Assembly (NCBI GenBank): GCA_021323675.1
Contig: JAJPKP010000021.1
Coordinates: 124,001 to 188,000, forward strand
Direction: 5' to 3'
DNA length: 64,000 bases
Source: Pseudomonadota bacterium
GTDB lineage: Bacteria; Desulfobacterota; Binatia; Binatales; Binataceae
The position numbers were made by a program, and so were the translations under genes. Numbering within the stretch: position 1 is the stretch's first letter; each line of letters begins with the position of its first letter. Positions 19,548 to 29,426 of the stretch are shown here, in pieces. Below the pieces are notes generated by a model. The model searched no databases, had not been told where the DNA came from, and worked only from the letters and a program-made list of their open reading frames with translations.

Positions 19548-20636
19548 CTACGGATGCATATCGAGCATGTCCTTGAAGCCGCTCGGTTGATGCGCACCGA
19601 TTATGAGCATCTCGAGGATGCCCATCCCCTCGCGTGAACCGCTCCTGGCGCGGCAAACGGCCTGGATGTGCTGATTGAGCGGCTGGGTCTCGTCAATTTC
19701 GGCTACCTTGAACGATTCGTAAGTTGAAACGTCGGGGCCAACGTATGCGCCGTGCCCCCACTTCGGATGACCGTAGCCGATCCCGTGCATATAGAAGTTG
19801 TAGAGCGTCTCGAGCTCGACGCGCGTTTCGCCCGCGGCTGATCGCAGCGTGATCTCGGCTTTACGCGCATGCCGTGTTTTCGGCAGGTAATCGACCTTCC
19901 AGTTGACGGCGCTTGCCAACTCGAGGGTCGCGCCGAGATCGGCCTTGGTGACGGCGCCAAATTCATGCCATCGCGACCCGTCAGCGTACTCGTTCACGTC
20001 GAAATGCGTGCACAGATCTTCGAAGTTGGTTGGAGACCATAGCCAGAAAAACTGCGGAAGGTCTCTCGACGGCACTCCTCCGGGCTCCTGCGCGCCGACC
20101 GGACGCACGCCCCACGAGCGATCGCGCGACCCCCAGACCCGCGACGGGGATGCCTCAAATTTGCGGCCCGCCACGGTGAGCGGCCCGGAATAGCCGCCGT
20201 GCTGGGTGAAACGCGTCAGGTCCATAATCAGTCTCGGACCCGATCGGCGGGTAAAGCGCGGCTCCTCGATGGGCTGGGCGCGTCCCTCGAACGTCAGGTC
20301 CGCCTTTATCTCGGCATGATCGACGCGGAGCCGAATCGCGCGCATCGGGCGGACGACTTCGATCGAGATCGGCCCGACGCGCGTGTCCATCCGGTCGGCG
20401 CCGAGCACGCGCGAGGCGCGCAGGCAGTGCTGGACGCCGCCGGAGATCACGCTGATAGCGGCGTCGATGATGCCGACGTTGGGGTAAATGCCCATCGCAA
20501 CCGCGAAGTAAGGCTCGCCCTCGCGCCAGTAGCCGTTGAAGAAAAAGCGATCGTAGAAATTGCGGTCGCTGGTGAAGACCTGTTGAACGGGCTCTGGGGT
20601 CTGATGAATTGGAAAATCGTCGCCCGAAGTGATCAT
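19548..20636 (-). CDS. CrtC/AttH-like (DUF7064/7065-type) protein of unknown function
   Basis: A 362-aa cytoplasmic protein without signal peptide. Its pattern fits the two-barrel lipocalin-like fold of the AttH/hydroxyneurosporene-hydratase superfamily: FFFNGYWREGEPYFAVAMG near the start, SRVWGSRDRSWGVRPVG in the middle and FFWLWSPTNFED following. Related uncharacterised proteins are common in lipid- and steroid-degrading bacteria. A role with hydrophobic substrates is likely but unproven. GGGAGGAAAC before the ATG supports the start. It ends 28 bases from the end of the selenoprotein gene, convergently. Confidence 0.6.
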   Translation of the reverse strand: MITSGDDFPIHQTPEPVQQVFTSDRNFYDRFFFNGYWREGEPYFAVAMGIYPNVGIIDAAISVISGGVQHCLRASRVLGADRMDTRVGPISIEVVRPMRAIRLRVDHAEIKADLTFEGRAQPIEEPRFTRRSGPRLIMDLTRFTQHGGYSGPLTVAGRKFEASPSRVWGSRDRSWGVRPVGAQEPGGVPSRDLPQFFWLWSPTNFEDLCTHFDVNEYADGSRWHEFGAVTKADLGATLELASAVNWKVDYLPKTRHARKAEITLRSAAGETRVELETLYNFYMHGIGYGHPKWGHGAYVGPDVSTYESFKVAEIDETQPLNQHIQAVCRARSGSREGMGILEMLIIGAHQPSGFKDMLDMHP

Positions 20637-20720
20637 TGCAAGTTTCCTCCCTGATCGGCGAGTCCGCAGATTACGCGGATTTGGCCGAAAAACAAATTCT
20701 GAGCCCGTTAATTTTCGCTT

Positions 20721-21566
20721 TCAGATAGCGAGAATTCGATGCAGGTCCGCGGGCGCCATCCTAATCCCGGTGTAGAACGGACCGAACTTGGCATACGATG
20801 CGCTCGCTTCGTCGAAACGCATCTCGTACACCAGCTTCTTGAACACCAGCGGATCGTCGGCGAACAGGTCCACGCCCCATTCATAATCGTCGAACCCGAT
20901 CGAGCCCGAGATGATCTGTGTGACTTCGCCGGCGAATCTGCGCCCGACCATCCCGTGATCGTGCATCAGGCGCCGCCGCTCTTCCATCGGCAGCCGGTAC
21001 CAGTTGTCCGCGCCCTCGCGCTTCTTGTCCATCGGGTAAAAGCACAGGTAGCGGCGATTGGGTATTTTCGGAAAAAGGCGCGGCGCGATCTTCTGGCGCT
21101 GGCTGGCAAGCTCGGCTTCGACCGCCTTCTGCCATTCCGGCGAGCGCGGGCGCAATCCCTGTTCCGCAAGCCGCTCGTAAAGCGCCATCGAGGCTTCATA
21201 CAATCCAATTTCGATGATCGATACGTAGGAACTGGTCGGTTCGAGATAGTCGCTGAGAGCCAGTTTTCCGATCGCCGTCTGCGCTTCGCTCAGCTCGTCG
21301 AAGCTGCGGCGGAAATGAATGACAAACAGGTCGCCCTTGTGGCCGAGGCCCGCGAAGATCGCGCTCTCGCCATCCTCGCGGGATGCGAGCGCGTCAAATT
21401 CCTTTGCCGCGTCATCGACGATCTGCCGGCGCTGCGATTCGAGGCGGCCGCGCCATTCGGCGCGTTTCAGGCGAAACATCTGATGGAGGACGCTGAAGCC
21501 TTCCAGCGTTAGCGGCGCGACCGGCGCGTCATCGCTCCTTGCTTCCGAGGGTCGTTCGGTCTTCAT
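20721..21566 (-). CDS. hemQ: Coproheme decarboxylase HemQ/ChdC (chlorite dismutase family)
   Basis: A 281-aa chlorite dismutase-family protein. The probable catalytic Tyr is residue 177 in RYLCFYPMDKKREG, a motif specific to coproheme decarboxylases rather than true chlorite dismutases. The proximal heme His is in MHDHGMVGRRF (H204). The C-terminal part (GFDDYEWGVDLFADDPLVFK, FGPFYTG) is typical. It oxidatively decarboxylates coproheme to heme b in the coproporphyrin-dependent pathway. GGGAAG precedes the ATG. It lies downstream of cobQ on the same strand with a 49-base gap, placing two tetrapyrrole functions together. Confidence 0.88.
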   Translation of the reverse strand: MKTERPSEARSDDAPVAPLTLEGFSVLHQMFRLKRAEWRGRLESQRRQIVDDAAKEFDALASREDGESAIFAGLGHKGDLFVIHFRRSFDELSEAQTAIGKLALSDYLEPTSSYVSIIEIGLYEASMALYERLAEQGLRPRSPEWQKAVEAELASQRQKIAPRLFPKIPNRRYLCFYPMDKKREGADNWYRLPMEERRRLMHDHGMVGRRFAGEVTQIISGSIGFDDYEWGVDLFADDPLVFKKLVYEMRFDEASASYAKFGPFYTGIRMAPADLHRILAI

Positions 21567-21615
21567 AGCTTCCCAATTTTAGAATCTTTGCGCATCCATG
21601 TCTTGGGTGGCGCGC

Positions 21616-23115
21616 TCAGGCGATTTTGGCGATTCGCTTGACTGCCGCGATGTTCACCGCGGCGCGGACCGCATCGGCCAGCCGATCGTATTCGGCGCCG
21701 CGGTCGGCAACCTCCGCGCCGGCCGCCGCGGCCGGCAACCCCTTGCGCATTCGCAGCGCCGCAAGCATCGCGCAGCGGAGGCGGCGGTTCTCGAAGATGC
21801 CGTGGAGCATCGTTCCGATGGTTGCGCCGTCGTTGCTGATGGCGCCGTCGGCGACATCGCAGGAAGAACCGTTGCGGCTGATGACGCGAAACGGCGCCGC
21901 CGCTCCGTCGAGCGCGACCGTCCGTCCCATATGAATCTCGTAGCCTTCGATCTCGCCGGCGTCGCCGAAAATCGACTCGGCCGCAATCGCCGCGCGCACT
22001 TGCGTAGTGCGCTTGACGGACTCGAAACGCGTGACGAGGGGTAACAGGCCCACTCCGTCGGCCTCGTGATCACCGGATTCGACCAGGCCGGGGTCTTCGA
22101 TTCGCCTGCCCAACATCTGGCATCCGCCGCAGATTCCGAGCGTCAGGCCCCCCGAGCGCGATCGACTCGCCAGCGCGCGATCGAGCCCACGACGGCGCAT
22201 CCACGCCAGGTCGTTCATCGTGTTCTTCGAGCCGGGAACTATCGCGAGGTCGCATCGAACGATCGCATCCGTATCGGCCGTGTAAATGACGGCAACGCCC
22301 GGCTCGTGTTCGAGCGCGGAGAAGTCGTCGTAGTTCGAAATGCCCGGAAGGCGCACGACTACGATTTTCACTTCGTCTGGGTCGCGGGACAGTTCGCGCG
22401 GCCTGCGATCCAGGCCGACGGAGTCTTCTTCTGCGATTCGAAGCCGCTCGAGATACGGCACGACTCCCAGCACCGGCAGGCCGTACCGGGATTCCAGATA
22501 GTCCAGGGCGGGCTTCAGAAGCGCGCCGTCGCCGCGGAACTTGTTGATGACGAAACCGGCGATACGGGCGCGATCCTCCGCCTCCAACAGTTCCATCGTG
22601 CCGACGAGTTGCGCGAAAACTCCGCCGCGATCGATATCTCCGATCAGCAGCACAGGCGCCTCGGCCGCCTCGGCGACGTGCATATTCACAAGATCTTGGC
22701 TTCGCAGATTGATCTCGGCCGGGCTGCCTGCGCCTTCGATTATCACGACCTCGAACTCGCGGCGGAGCCTGGCGATGCACTCATCGACGATTTTCATCCA
22801 CTCGCCGCGCCTCTCCTGATACTCGCTCCAGGTCATGCTTGCGGCGGCCTTGCCGAGGACGACGACCTGCGAGCGCATCCCGCCTTCGGGCTTGAGCAGG
22901 ATCGGGTTCATCTCGACGGTTGGCGTCAGGCCGGCGGCTTCCGCCTGCACCGCCTGGGCGCGGCCGATCTCGCCTCCGGCGGGCGTCACCGCGGCGTTGA
23001 GCGCCATGTTCTGTGCCTTAAAGGGAGCGACGCGGATCCCGTCCTGGCGCAGAATTCGGCACATCGCGGCGGTGAGCAGCGATTTGCCCACCGACGACGC
23101 GGTGCCCTGAAGCAT
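21616..23115 (-). CDS. cobQ: Cobyric acid synthase CobQ
   Basis: Glutamine amidotransferase that amidates four side chains of adenosylcobyrinate a,c-diamide. Residues 1-25 contain the ATP P-loop GTASSVGKSLLTAAMCR. PFKAQNMALNAAVTPAGGEI and IEGAGSPAEINLR are synthetase motifs. The C-terminal triad-type GATase domain has LGICGGCQMLGR with the nucleophile Cys and ends with MLHGIFEN carrying the His. The start at 23115 is set by a TGATG overlap with the cobB stop, implying translational coupling; the longer open frame upstream is not used. Product 499 aa, normal length. Confidence 0.95.
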   Translation of the reverse strand: MLQGTASSVGKSLLTAAMCRILRQDGIRVAPFKAQNMALNAAVTPAGGEIGRAQAVQAEAAGLTPTVEMNPILLKPEGGMRSQVVVLGKAAASMTWSEYQERRGEWMKIVDECIARLRREFEVVIIEGAGSPAEINLRSQDLVNMHVAEAAEAPVLLIGDIDRGGVFAQLVGTMELLEAEDRARIAGFVINKFRGDGALLKPALDYLESRYGLPVLGVVPYLERLRIAEEDSVGLDRRPRELSRDPDEVKIVVVRLPGISNYDDFSALEHEPGVAVIYTADTDAIVRCDLAIVPGSKNTMNDLAWMRRRGLDRALASRSRSGGLTLGICGGCQMLGRRIEDPGLVESGDHEADGVGLLPLVTRFESVKRTTQVRAAIAAESIFGDAGEIEGYEIHMGRTVALDGAAAPFRVISRNGSSCDVADGAISNDGATIGTMLHGIFENRRLRCAMLAALRMRKGLPAAAAGAEVADRGAEYDRLADAVRAAVNIAAVKRIAKIA

Positions 23116-24497
23116 CAGCGTCTTTGCGAGGTGATACACGCGTTCACGAATCCTTCGGCGACGGCGGGATTGGAAGCCCAATGTGCATGAACGTACGATC
23201 CGATCACGCTGCCTGCCGCATATCCTTCGTCAAACGCCGCGCCCCAGCGCGGTACGACTGAATAGGCGCGTTCGATGCGCGAGGCATCGACGCCTTCCAG
23301 GCTGGAATAGCGGAATTGATGGCCCCGAAAGCGCAGGCCCGCGGGGCCGAGGATGCTCGGCGAGCGCGTCTGCACTTCGACATAGCCGAGAGCCTGCAAA
23401 CGATCCGCCATAACCGCAACGCCCGGCAGCAGCGCGATCATCGGCCATTCGGTTCCATCGAGAGTACGGATGGCCTCGCACAGGTACATCAGCCCCCCGC
23501 ACTCTCCGTAAATTGGACGACCATCGCGCGCGAAGCGGCGAATCTCCTCACGCATCGCCTTGTTCTCGGAGAGTTCTCGTGCCATCGCTTCCGGATATCC
23601 GCCACCGAAGTAGAGTCCGTCTGCTTTCGGCAACGCGCGATCGCGCACCGGTGAAAAGCGGACGAGTTCGGTGCCCAACTCTTCGAGGCGGCGAAGATTG
23701 TCCTCGTAATAGAAATGAAAGGCGTCATCGTAGGCGATGCCGATGCGGCAGCGCGGCGATTGCGGCGTGGCACTTCGCCTTGCGGCTGGAGTTTCGAGCC
23801 TGGGCGCGCGGCGCGCAGCCCCGATGATCGCGTCGAGATCGAGCCATTGCTCGCCGATTCGCGCCCATTGCTCAACGAGGCTGTCGGGAAAAACCTCTTT
23901 GTTCGCCGTTATCAATCCCAGATGCCGTTCGGGAAATGACAATTCGTGGTTCGCGGGCAGGCCGCCGACCACCGGAATCGCCGGCTGGGAGCGGATGAGA
24001 AGGTCGAGATGGCCTCGGCTGCCGATGCGATTACAGACCAGGCCCGCCCAGCGCAGATCGGGATCGAAGCGCGCGAATCCGTGCGCGATCGCGGCGATCG
24101 TGCGCGCGACCCCGGACGCATCGTGGACCAGCACCACCGGCGCCTCGAGCCACTTCGCGATTTCGGCGGTCGAGCCTTCATCGCGATCCGCCGCCGCGCC
24201 GTCGAACAGTCCCATCATCCCTTCGACAACCGCCAACTCCGCATCCGCCGAAGCTCGTGCAAAGGTTGCGAGCACGGCCTCGCGTCCCATCATCCATCCG
24301 TCGAGGTTCTGCGACGGCTTGCCGAGCACGCGCGCGTGGTAGGTGGGATCAAGGTAGTCGGGTCCGCATTTGAAGGCGGCGACCCTGATGCCGCGCGCGC
24401 GCAGTGCGCCGAGTATCGCGACCGTGACGGTGGTTTTTCCGGCGCCGCTGCCGGTGGCGGCTATGACGACGCGGGGAATATCGAGCGCGGATGCCAT
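23115..24497 (-). CDS. cobB: Cobyrinate a,c-diamide synthase CobB
   Basis: ATP- and glutamine-dependent amidation of cobyrinate at side chains a and c (460 aa). The N-terminal P-loop is ATGSGAGKTTVTVAILGALR, followed by the family phrase FKCGPDYLDPTYH. The GATase part carries YFGGGYPEAMAREL, IYGECGGLMYLCEAI with the nucleophile Cys, and a late His in SYVHAHWASNP. The stop overlaps the cobQ ATG. Upstream lies the glutamate dehydrogenase gene with only a 47-base gap, so the promoter may be in or before that gene. Early corrin-ring genes are absent from the window, so salvage or genes elsewhere must supply the ring. Confidence 0.96.
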   Translation of the reverse strand: MASALDIPRVVIAATGSGAGKTTVTVAILGALRARGIRVAAFKCGPDYLDPTYHARVLGKPSQNLDGWMMGREAVLATFARASADAELAVVEGMMGLFDGAAADRDEGSTAEIAKWLEAPVVLVHDASGVARTIAAIAHGFARFDPDLRWAGLVCNRIGSRGHLDLLIRSQPAIPVVGGLPANHELSFPERHLGLITANKEVFPDSLVEQWARIGEQWLDLDAIIGAARRAPRLETPAARRSATPQSPRCRIGIAYDDAFHFYYEDNLRRLEELGTELVRFSPVRDRALPKADGLYFGGGYPEAMARELSENKAMREEIRRFARDGRPIYGECGGLMYLCEAIRTLDGTEWPMIALLPGVAVMADRLQALGYVEVQTRSPSILGPAGLRFRGHQFRYSSLEGVDASRIERAYSVVPRWGAAFDEGYAAGSVIGSYVHAHWASNPAVAEGFVNACITSQRR

Positions 24498-24544
24498 CGC
24501 GCCGAGATTCTACTACGCGACAACTCGCGGGTAAGGGGCAACCC

Positions 24545-27500
24545 TCACGCCGTTGCCAGGCGCGAGATCGCGCGGATTGCCACATGCACCACCGGCATCG
24601 TCACCGTCGTCATCGCCGAGATTTCGCTGAGCAACCGCGTGACTCCGGCGAACTCGGCCGATCGCTTTCCCTCGAGCAGGCGCATCGCGCCGGAAAGCTC
24701 CTGATGTTCGTCGAGCAGCGTGGCGCAAAGGGCGACTCGCGCCTCGCGGAGTTCGCCCGCGTGTTCCTGCGCGGCGCGCCGCTCCCATCGGTCTTCGTCC
24801 CCGACGCTAGCGATCGCGAGCTCCAGCCGCGAGAAATCCAGCGTTGCGGCCATCCCGAAGTAGCAGGCCGCTACCTGGCGCGGTTCGACTTTGCGCGCGA
24901 AGCTCATCGCCAGCACTTCGAGCAGATGATCCGCGAACATCATCCGCGCCAGATAGTGCGCCGATTCGCCATCGGCCACCGCGTGGCGCAATTCGCGATA
25001 GGTTGTCTCGAATCGCTCGCGTTCGCCGCCGGCCAGAAATTCCTCGAATCCACGCGCCAGGTCCTCGAACGCGGGCTTGTAACGCTGGATTGCGTCGCCG
25101 ACCGGGAGGTCGGGTTCGATGCCGCGGATGGCCCAGCGGGCGGCGCGGCCGCAGGCGCGCTCGAGCGCGAAGAACGCCTCCAGCTCCGCCTCGCCGCTCA
25201 CCGAAAACAGATTCCCATTGCGCTTGAAATGATCGGCGGCTTCGCCAACCCCGAGAATATCGGCGGCTACCAGCCACGCGCGCATCGCTCGCCACGCTTC
25301 GATATTGTGATCGCGAACCAGTCCGAACACGAACGTCGATCCCATCAGGTCAACCAGCTCGTTCACCATCCGGGTCGCGATCAGCTCGCGGCGCAGCCGA
25401 TGCTTGCCGATCGAAGGGCCGAAGCGTTCGACTATCGAAGGCGGAAAGTACGGTGTCAGATAGCGCCCGATGAGGTATGAATCGGCAAGCAAGGACGCAT
25501 CCTCGAGCCGTTGCACCAGGTCGATCTTCGTATAGGCGGTCACCAGCGCCAACTCGGGCCGGGTGAGCCCCGGCGATCGGCGCTCGCGCAGTGCCTCCTC
25601 CGAAGGAAGCGCGCGGTCGTAGCGGCTTAGCGATCCGCGCTCCTGGACGGCGGTCATATGATCGCGAAAAGCGACCGAATGCGTCCGGCTGCGCGCCTGC
25701 TCCAGAGACAGAAGGAGCGCCTGATCGCGGTTGTCGCGAAGCACGCTTTCCGCGACCTCATCGGCCAAGCCAGCCAGCACCCGGTTTCGTTCATCGATGC
25801 TGATGGCGCCGGCGTCCACTTCGCGCTGAAGCAGGATCTTGAGATTCACTTCGTGGTCCGAAGTGTCCACTCCCGCCGAGTTGTCGATGGCGTCGGTGTT
25901 GATGCGCCCGCCGGCGAGCGCGTATTCGATCCTGGCCTTTTGCGTGAATCCGAGGTTGCCCCCTTCGACGACTACCCGCGCGCGCAGCTCGCCCGCGGCA
26001 ATCCGGCATCCGTCGTTGGCGTGATCGCCGACATCCTCGTCGGTTTCATCGCTGGCGCGAACGTAGGTGCCGATGCCGCCGTTGTACAACATGTCGGCCG
26101 GCGCGCGCAGAATCGCCCGGACCAGGCTTTCACCGTCGAGCGCTTCTTCAGCGCACGCGAGCGCGGCGCGGGCCTCGGGACTCAGATCGATCCGCTTCTG
26201 GTTGCGGCGCCACACGCCGCCGCCGCGGCTGATGCGCGCGGGATCATAGTCGGACCACTGCGACCGCGGTTTTTCGTGCAGGCGCTTGCGCTCTTCGAAA
26301 CTTGCGGCGGGATCGGGGTCGGGATCGATAAAGATGTGGCGATGGTCGAATGCGGCGATGAGCTTGATATTGCGCGAGCGCAACATCCCGTTGCCGAACA
26401 CGTCGCCTGACATGTCGCCGATTCCGATCATCGTTAGCGGCGTTCCGCGGTCCGGATCGCGGCCCATCTCGCGCAGATGCCGCCGCGCCGATTCCCACGC
26501 CCCGCGCGCCGTGATGCCCATCTTCTTGTGGTCGAAACCGTGCTCGCCGCCGGATGCGAATGCGTCGCCGAGCCAGAAGCCCCGTTCGAGCGCGATCGCG
26601 TTGGCGACGTCGGAAAAGGTCGCGGTCCCCTTGTCGGCGGCAACGACCAGGTAGGGACCGTCGTTGTCCAGCACTTTGACACGCGGCGGATGCACTATGC
26701 CGCCATCGGTAAGGTTGTCGGTCAGATCGAGCATCGCGCGAATCAGCGTCTTGTACGCTTCCACGCCCGCCGGCGCCTGCGTGCCCGGACGCTTGACCAC
26801 GAACCCGCCCTTGGCGCCGGTGGGAACGATGATCGCGTTCTTGACCGTCTGCGTCTTCATCAGGTCAAGAATTTCCGTGCGGTAGTCATCAAGCCGATCG
26901 CTGAAGCGGATTCCGCCGCGCGCGACACGTCCCGCCCGCAGATGGCATCCTTCCATCCGCGGGCTGTTCACATGGATCTCGTATAGCGGCGGAGTGTCGG
27001 GCAGGTTGGCGATCTTGCCGCTCTCGAACTTGAGCGCGATATACGGGTCGGGCGCGGGGATTTCGCAGAAGTAGTTGGTGCGGACGGTAGCCTCGACCAT
27101 GCTCAGATAGGTGCGGGCGGTCCGGTCGTCGGTGATATTGTCGATGGCCGAGAGCTTTTCGAGGTAGGCGGCGCGCAAAGCCGCGATTTCTTCGGGACTT
27201 GATTCGCGATCCGGATCGAGCCGCGCGGCGAACAGATCGAACATCGCGCGCGACAGTCCCGGATACGCGACGAGCGTGCGGCGCAGCGTCGGGCGCGCGG
27301 GCGCCAGCCGCATCTGAAAGGCCGCCGCCAGATACGCGCGCAAAAGCGCCACCTCGCGCCATTTCAGGCCCGCCGTCAGCACGAGAGCATTGGCCGCATC
27401 GTCATCGGCCAGTCCCGCGCGCACCGCGGCAATCGCCTCGCCGACCAGATTCGCGCCGGGCAATTTCCTGAGCGGCTGGCCGTCGGCTCCCCGCACCGCA

Positions 27501-29269
27501 AACGCCTGGACATAGTAGAAGCGGCCGTCAAGCCGCGGTCTGAAGACGTGAAAATCTTCGGACAGGACGACGATGCCGAAGTTCTGCAGAATCGGCATCA
27601 ACTCGGAGAGTCCGGGAGCATCCCCGGCTCCCAGCATCCGCAATTCATCGAAGTTCTGGTCGTCCGCGGGCTGGACCAGCTCGACCGCGAAAGTGCGTCC
27701 GGAACCGATCAGCTCCTCGAGCCGCTCGACATCTTTCAGCGCGCGGCGCACGTGGGTTGCGGCCCTGTATTCGGCGCCGAACGCGCCCGTCCATCGCGCG
27801 ACTATCGCGCGGCCCCGGCGCGTCCCGAATTTTTCGCTGATCTGCTCGGCGAGCCGATCTTCCCATCGCTGCGCCAGGCGCGCGACCTGCTCTTCCAGGT
27901 CGCGAATTCGGGCCGCCTTTGGCGGGTCGGCGTGAAAACAGAAGTGAAGGCGGACCGTGTAGCCCTCGCCAATCGCGAGAAAGAAATAGGCTAGGGTGCC
28001 GCCAAGACCCTCGGCGAGCGCGTGCTGGATCTTCAGGCGCACTTCGTCCGAAAAGACCTCCCGCGGCATCACCACCAGCGCGATCACGTTGTTGCGCGGA
28101 ATATCGGCGAGGAGCTTGAGCCGCACCGCGTTTTCGTTCTCGATGTCGAGAATGACGCGAAGCTGCTCGAGCAGTTCCGACACCGGCGCGCGGAACAGTT
28201 CTTCCTTCGGGAAGCTGTTGAAAGCGGCAACCAGCTCTTTGTAGTCATGCGATCCGGCGACCGCGCCTTCCGAGGCGAGGACCTCGCGCAGCTTGGCCCG
28301 CAAAATCGGAATGTGCTGCGCTTCTTCCGCGTAGGCCTTCGAGGTAAAGAGCCCCACGAAATGATCGAAGGCTTCCACCCTGCCGGCGGCCGTGACGCGG
28401 CGAATCGCGATACTGTCCATCGGGCGGCGGCGATGCACCAGCGAGTCGACCCGCGACTTGCTGACGATCAGCGGCGGTCCTTCAAAAAACAGCCTGCGCC
28501 GGGCGGGCGTGGCATCGCTCAGCGACCCGGGCCGCGGAGGATGCTTTGGATCGCGCTCGCGCATGATGCCGAGTTCGGATCCGAAGTCGGCGTTCAGCTT
28601 GCCGGCGCCGTCGGAGCCGCTCACGGTGTAGCGGCGATAGCCGAGAAACACGAATCCGCCCTGTACCAGCCACCGCAGGAAATCGCGCACTTCGATGAGA
28701 TCGCGCTGAGCCGCCGTTTCCTCGCAAATCCGCAGCGCGCGCGCCGTCATCGCCTCGAAGTCTCCGGTCGCATCGCGCACGTCCAGCAGGACCGATCGCA
28801 CTTCGTGCCCAATTCGGTCCATCTCCGCCGCGCCGGCCGCCATTTCCAGCTCGGCATGAACAAACGACTCTTCCCGCTCTGAAACTGAAGCCTGCTCGAA
28901 GGAAACGATCTTTCCGCCGCCGTCACGGGCGACTCGGAGCACCGGATGAAGCATCATTGCGACCGGCGCGCCGAGCGGGCGAAGATATTCGAGCAGGCTG
29001 TCGACGATGAACGGGCAGTCCCCCATCAAAGTTTCGATAATGATGGTGCCGTCGGCAGGACCGGCGATGACCCGGGCCGCGATCGGTTCCGTGCGGACCG
29101 AAAAGAAGTCGAAGGCCGAGCGGATAAGCGCGATACGGCGATCGAGAGGAATGCGCTCGATACGGTCGCGAGGCTCGCGCGCAAACAGGCGCTCCGCAAA
29201 CACTTGCAACCGGTCTTCGCCTGAAAAAGACGGGACGGCGGACTGTGTGAGGCCGGACGATGACGCCAT
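24545..29269 (-). CDS. gdhB: Large NAD-dependent glutamate dehydrogenase (GDH-180 type)
   Basis: A 1574-aa enzyme of the 180-kDa bacterial NAD-GDH class, which deaminates glutamate to 2-oxoglutarate. The long N-terminal half (ACT-like and helical regions) precedes the catalytic core. The catalytic Lys region is IVPTGAKGGFVVKRPG (about residues 815-830). The NAD fold shows GIGDMSGDVFGNGMLRS, and NLGFTQKARIEYALAGGRIN is also characteristic. I start at ATG 29269, because the further upstream frame opens with a rare TTG and lacks the family start. The start is uncertain since no strong ribosome site is visible. It is divergent from the RNA methyltransferase gene. Confidence 0.95.
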   Translation of the reverse strand: MASSSGLTQSAVPSFSGEDRLQVFAERLFAREPRDRIERIPLDRRIALIRSAFDFFSVRTEPIAARVIAGPADGTIIIETLMGDCPFIVDSLLEYLRPLGAPVAMMLHPVLRVARDGGGKIVSFEQASVSEREESFVHAELEMAAGAAEMDRIGHEVRSVLLDVRDATGDFEAMTARALRICEETAAQRDLIEVRDFLRWLVQGGFVFLGYRRYTVSGSDGAGKLNADFGSELGIMRERDPKHPPRPGSLSDATPARRRLFFEGPPLIVSKSRVDSLVHRRRPMDSIAIRRVTAAGRVEAFDHFVGLFTSKAYAEEAQHIPILRAKLREVLASEGAVAGSHDYKELVAAFNSFPKEELFRAPVSELLEQLRVILDIENENAVRLKLLADIPRNNVIALVVMPREVFSDEVRLKIQHALAEGLGGTLAYFFLAIGEGYTVRLHFCFHADPPKAARIRDLEEQVARLAQRWEDRLAEQISEKFGTRRGRAIVARWTGAFGAEYRAATHVRRALKDVERLEELIGSGRTFAVELVQPADDQNFDELRMLGAGDAPGLSELMPILQNFGIVVLSEDFHVFRPRLDGRFYYVQAFAVRGADGQPLRKLPGANLVGEAIAAVRAGLADDDAANALVLTAGLKWREVALLRAYLAAAFQMRLAPARPTLRRTLVAYPGLSRAMFDLFAARLDPDRESSPEEIAALRAAYLEKLSAIDNITDDRTARTYLSMVEATVRTNYFCEIPAPDPYIALKFESGKIANLPDTPPLYEIHVNSPRMEGCHLRAGRVARGGIRFSDRLDDYRTEILDLMKTQTVKNAIIVPTGAKGGFVVKRPGTQAPAGVEAYKTLIRAMLDLTDNLTDGGIVHPPRVKVLDNDGPYLVVAADKGTATFSDVANAIALERGFWLGDAFASGGEHGFDHKKMGITARGAWESARRHLREMGRDPDRGTPLTMIGIGDMSGDVFGNGMLRSRNIKLIAAFDHRHIFIDPDPDPAASFEERKRLHEKPRSQWSDYDPARISRGGGVWRRNQKRIDLSPEARAALACAEEALDGESLVRAILRAPADMLYNGGIGTYVRASDETDEDVGDHANDGCRIAAGELRARVVVEGGNLGFTQKARIEYALAGGRINTDAIDNSAGVDTSDHEVNLKILLQREVDAGAISIDERNRVLAGLADEVAESVLRDNRDQALLLSLEQARSRTHSVAFRDHMTAVQERGSLSRYDRALPSEEALRERRSPGLTRPELALVTAYTKIDLVQRLEDASLLADSYLIGRYLTPYFPPSIVERFGPSIGKHRLRRELIATRMVNELVDLMGSTFVFGLVRDHNIEAWRAMRAWLVAADILGVGEAADHFKRNGNLFSVSGEAELEAFFALERACGRAARWAIRGIEPDLPVGDAIQRYKPAFEDLARGFEEFLAGGERERFETTYRELRHAVADGESAHYLARMMFADHLLEVLAMSFARKVEPRQVAACYFGMAATLDFSRLELAIASVGDEDRWERRAAQEHAGELREARVALCATLLDEHQELSGAMRLLEGKRSAEFAGVTRLLSEISAMTTVTMPVVHVAIRAISRLATA

Positions 29270-29426
29270 CAATCGGCAATTATAGGACTCACGCGAGCGC
29301 CCCTGCCACTGGCAGTTCAAGCTCGTCCCGATTCGGCCAGGAACCTGCGCGGGCGAGCCCCCGATTGGGAAACTGATTGCGGTTTCCCTTCGATCGCGCG
29401 CTTTCCGCTAAAATCGAATTTTCGCC

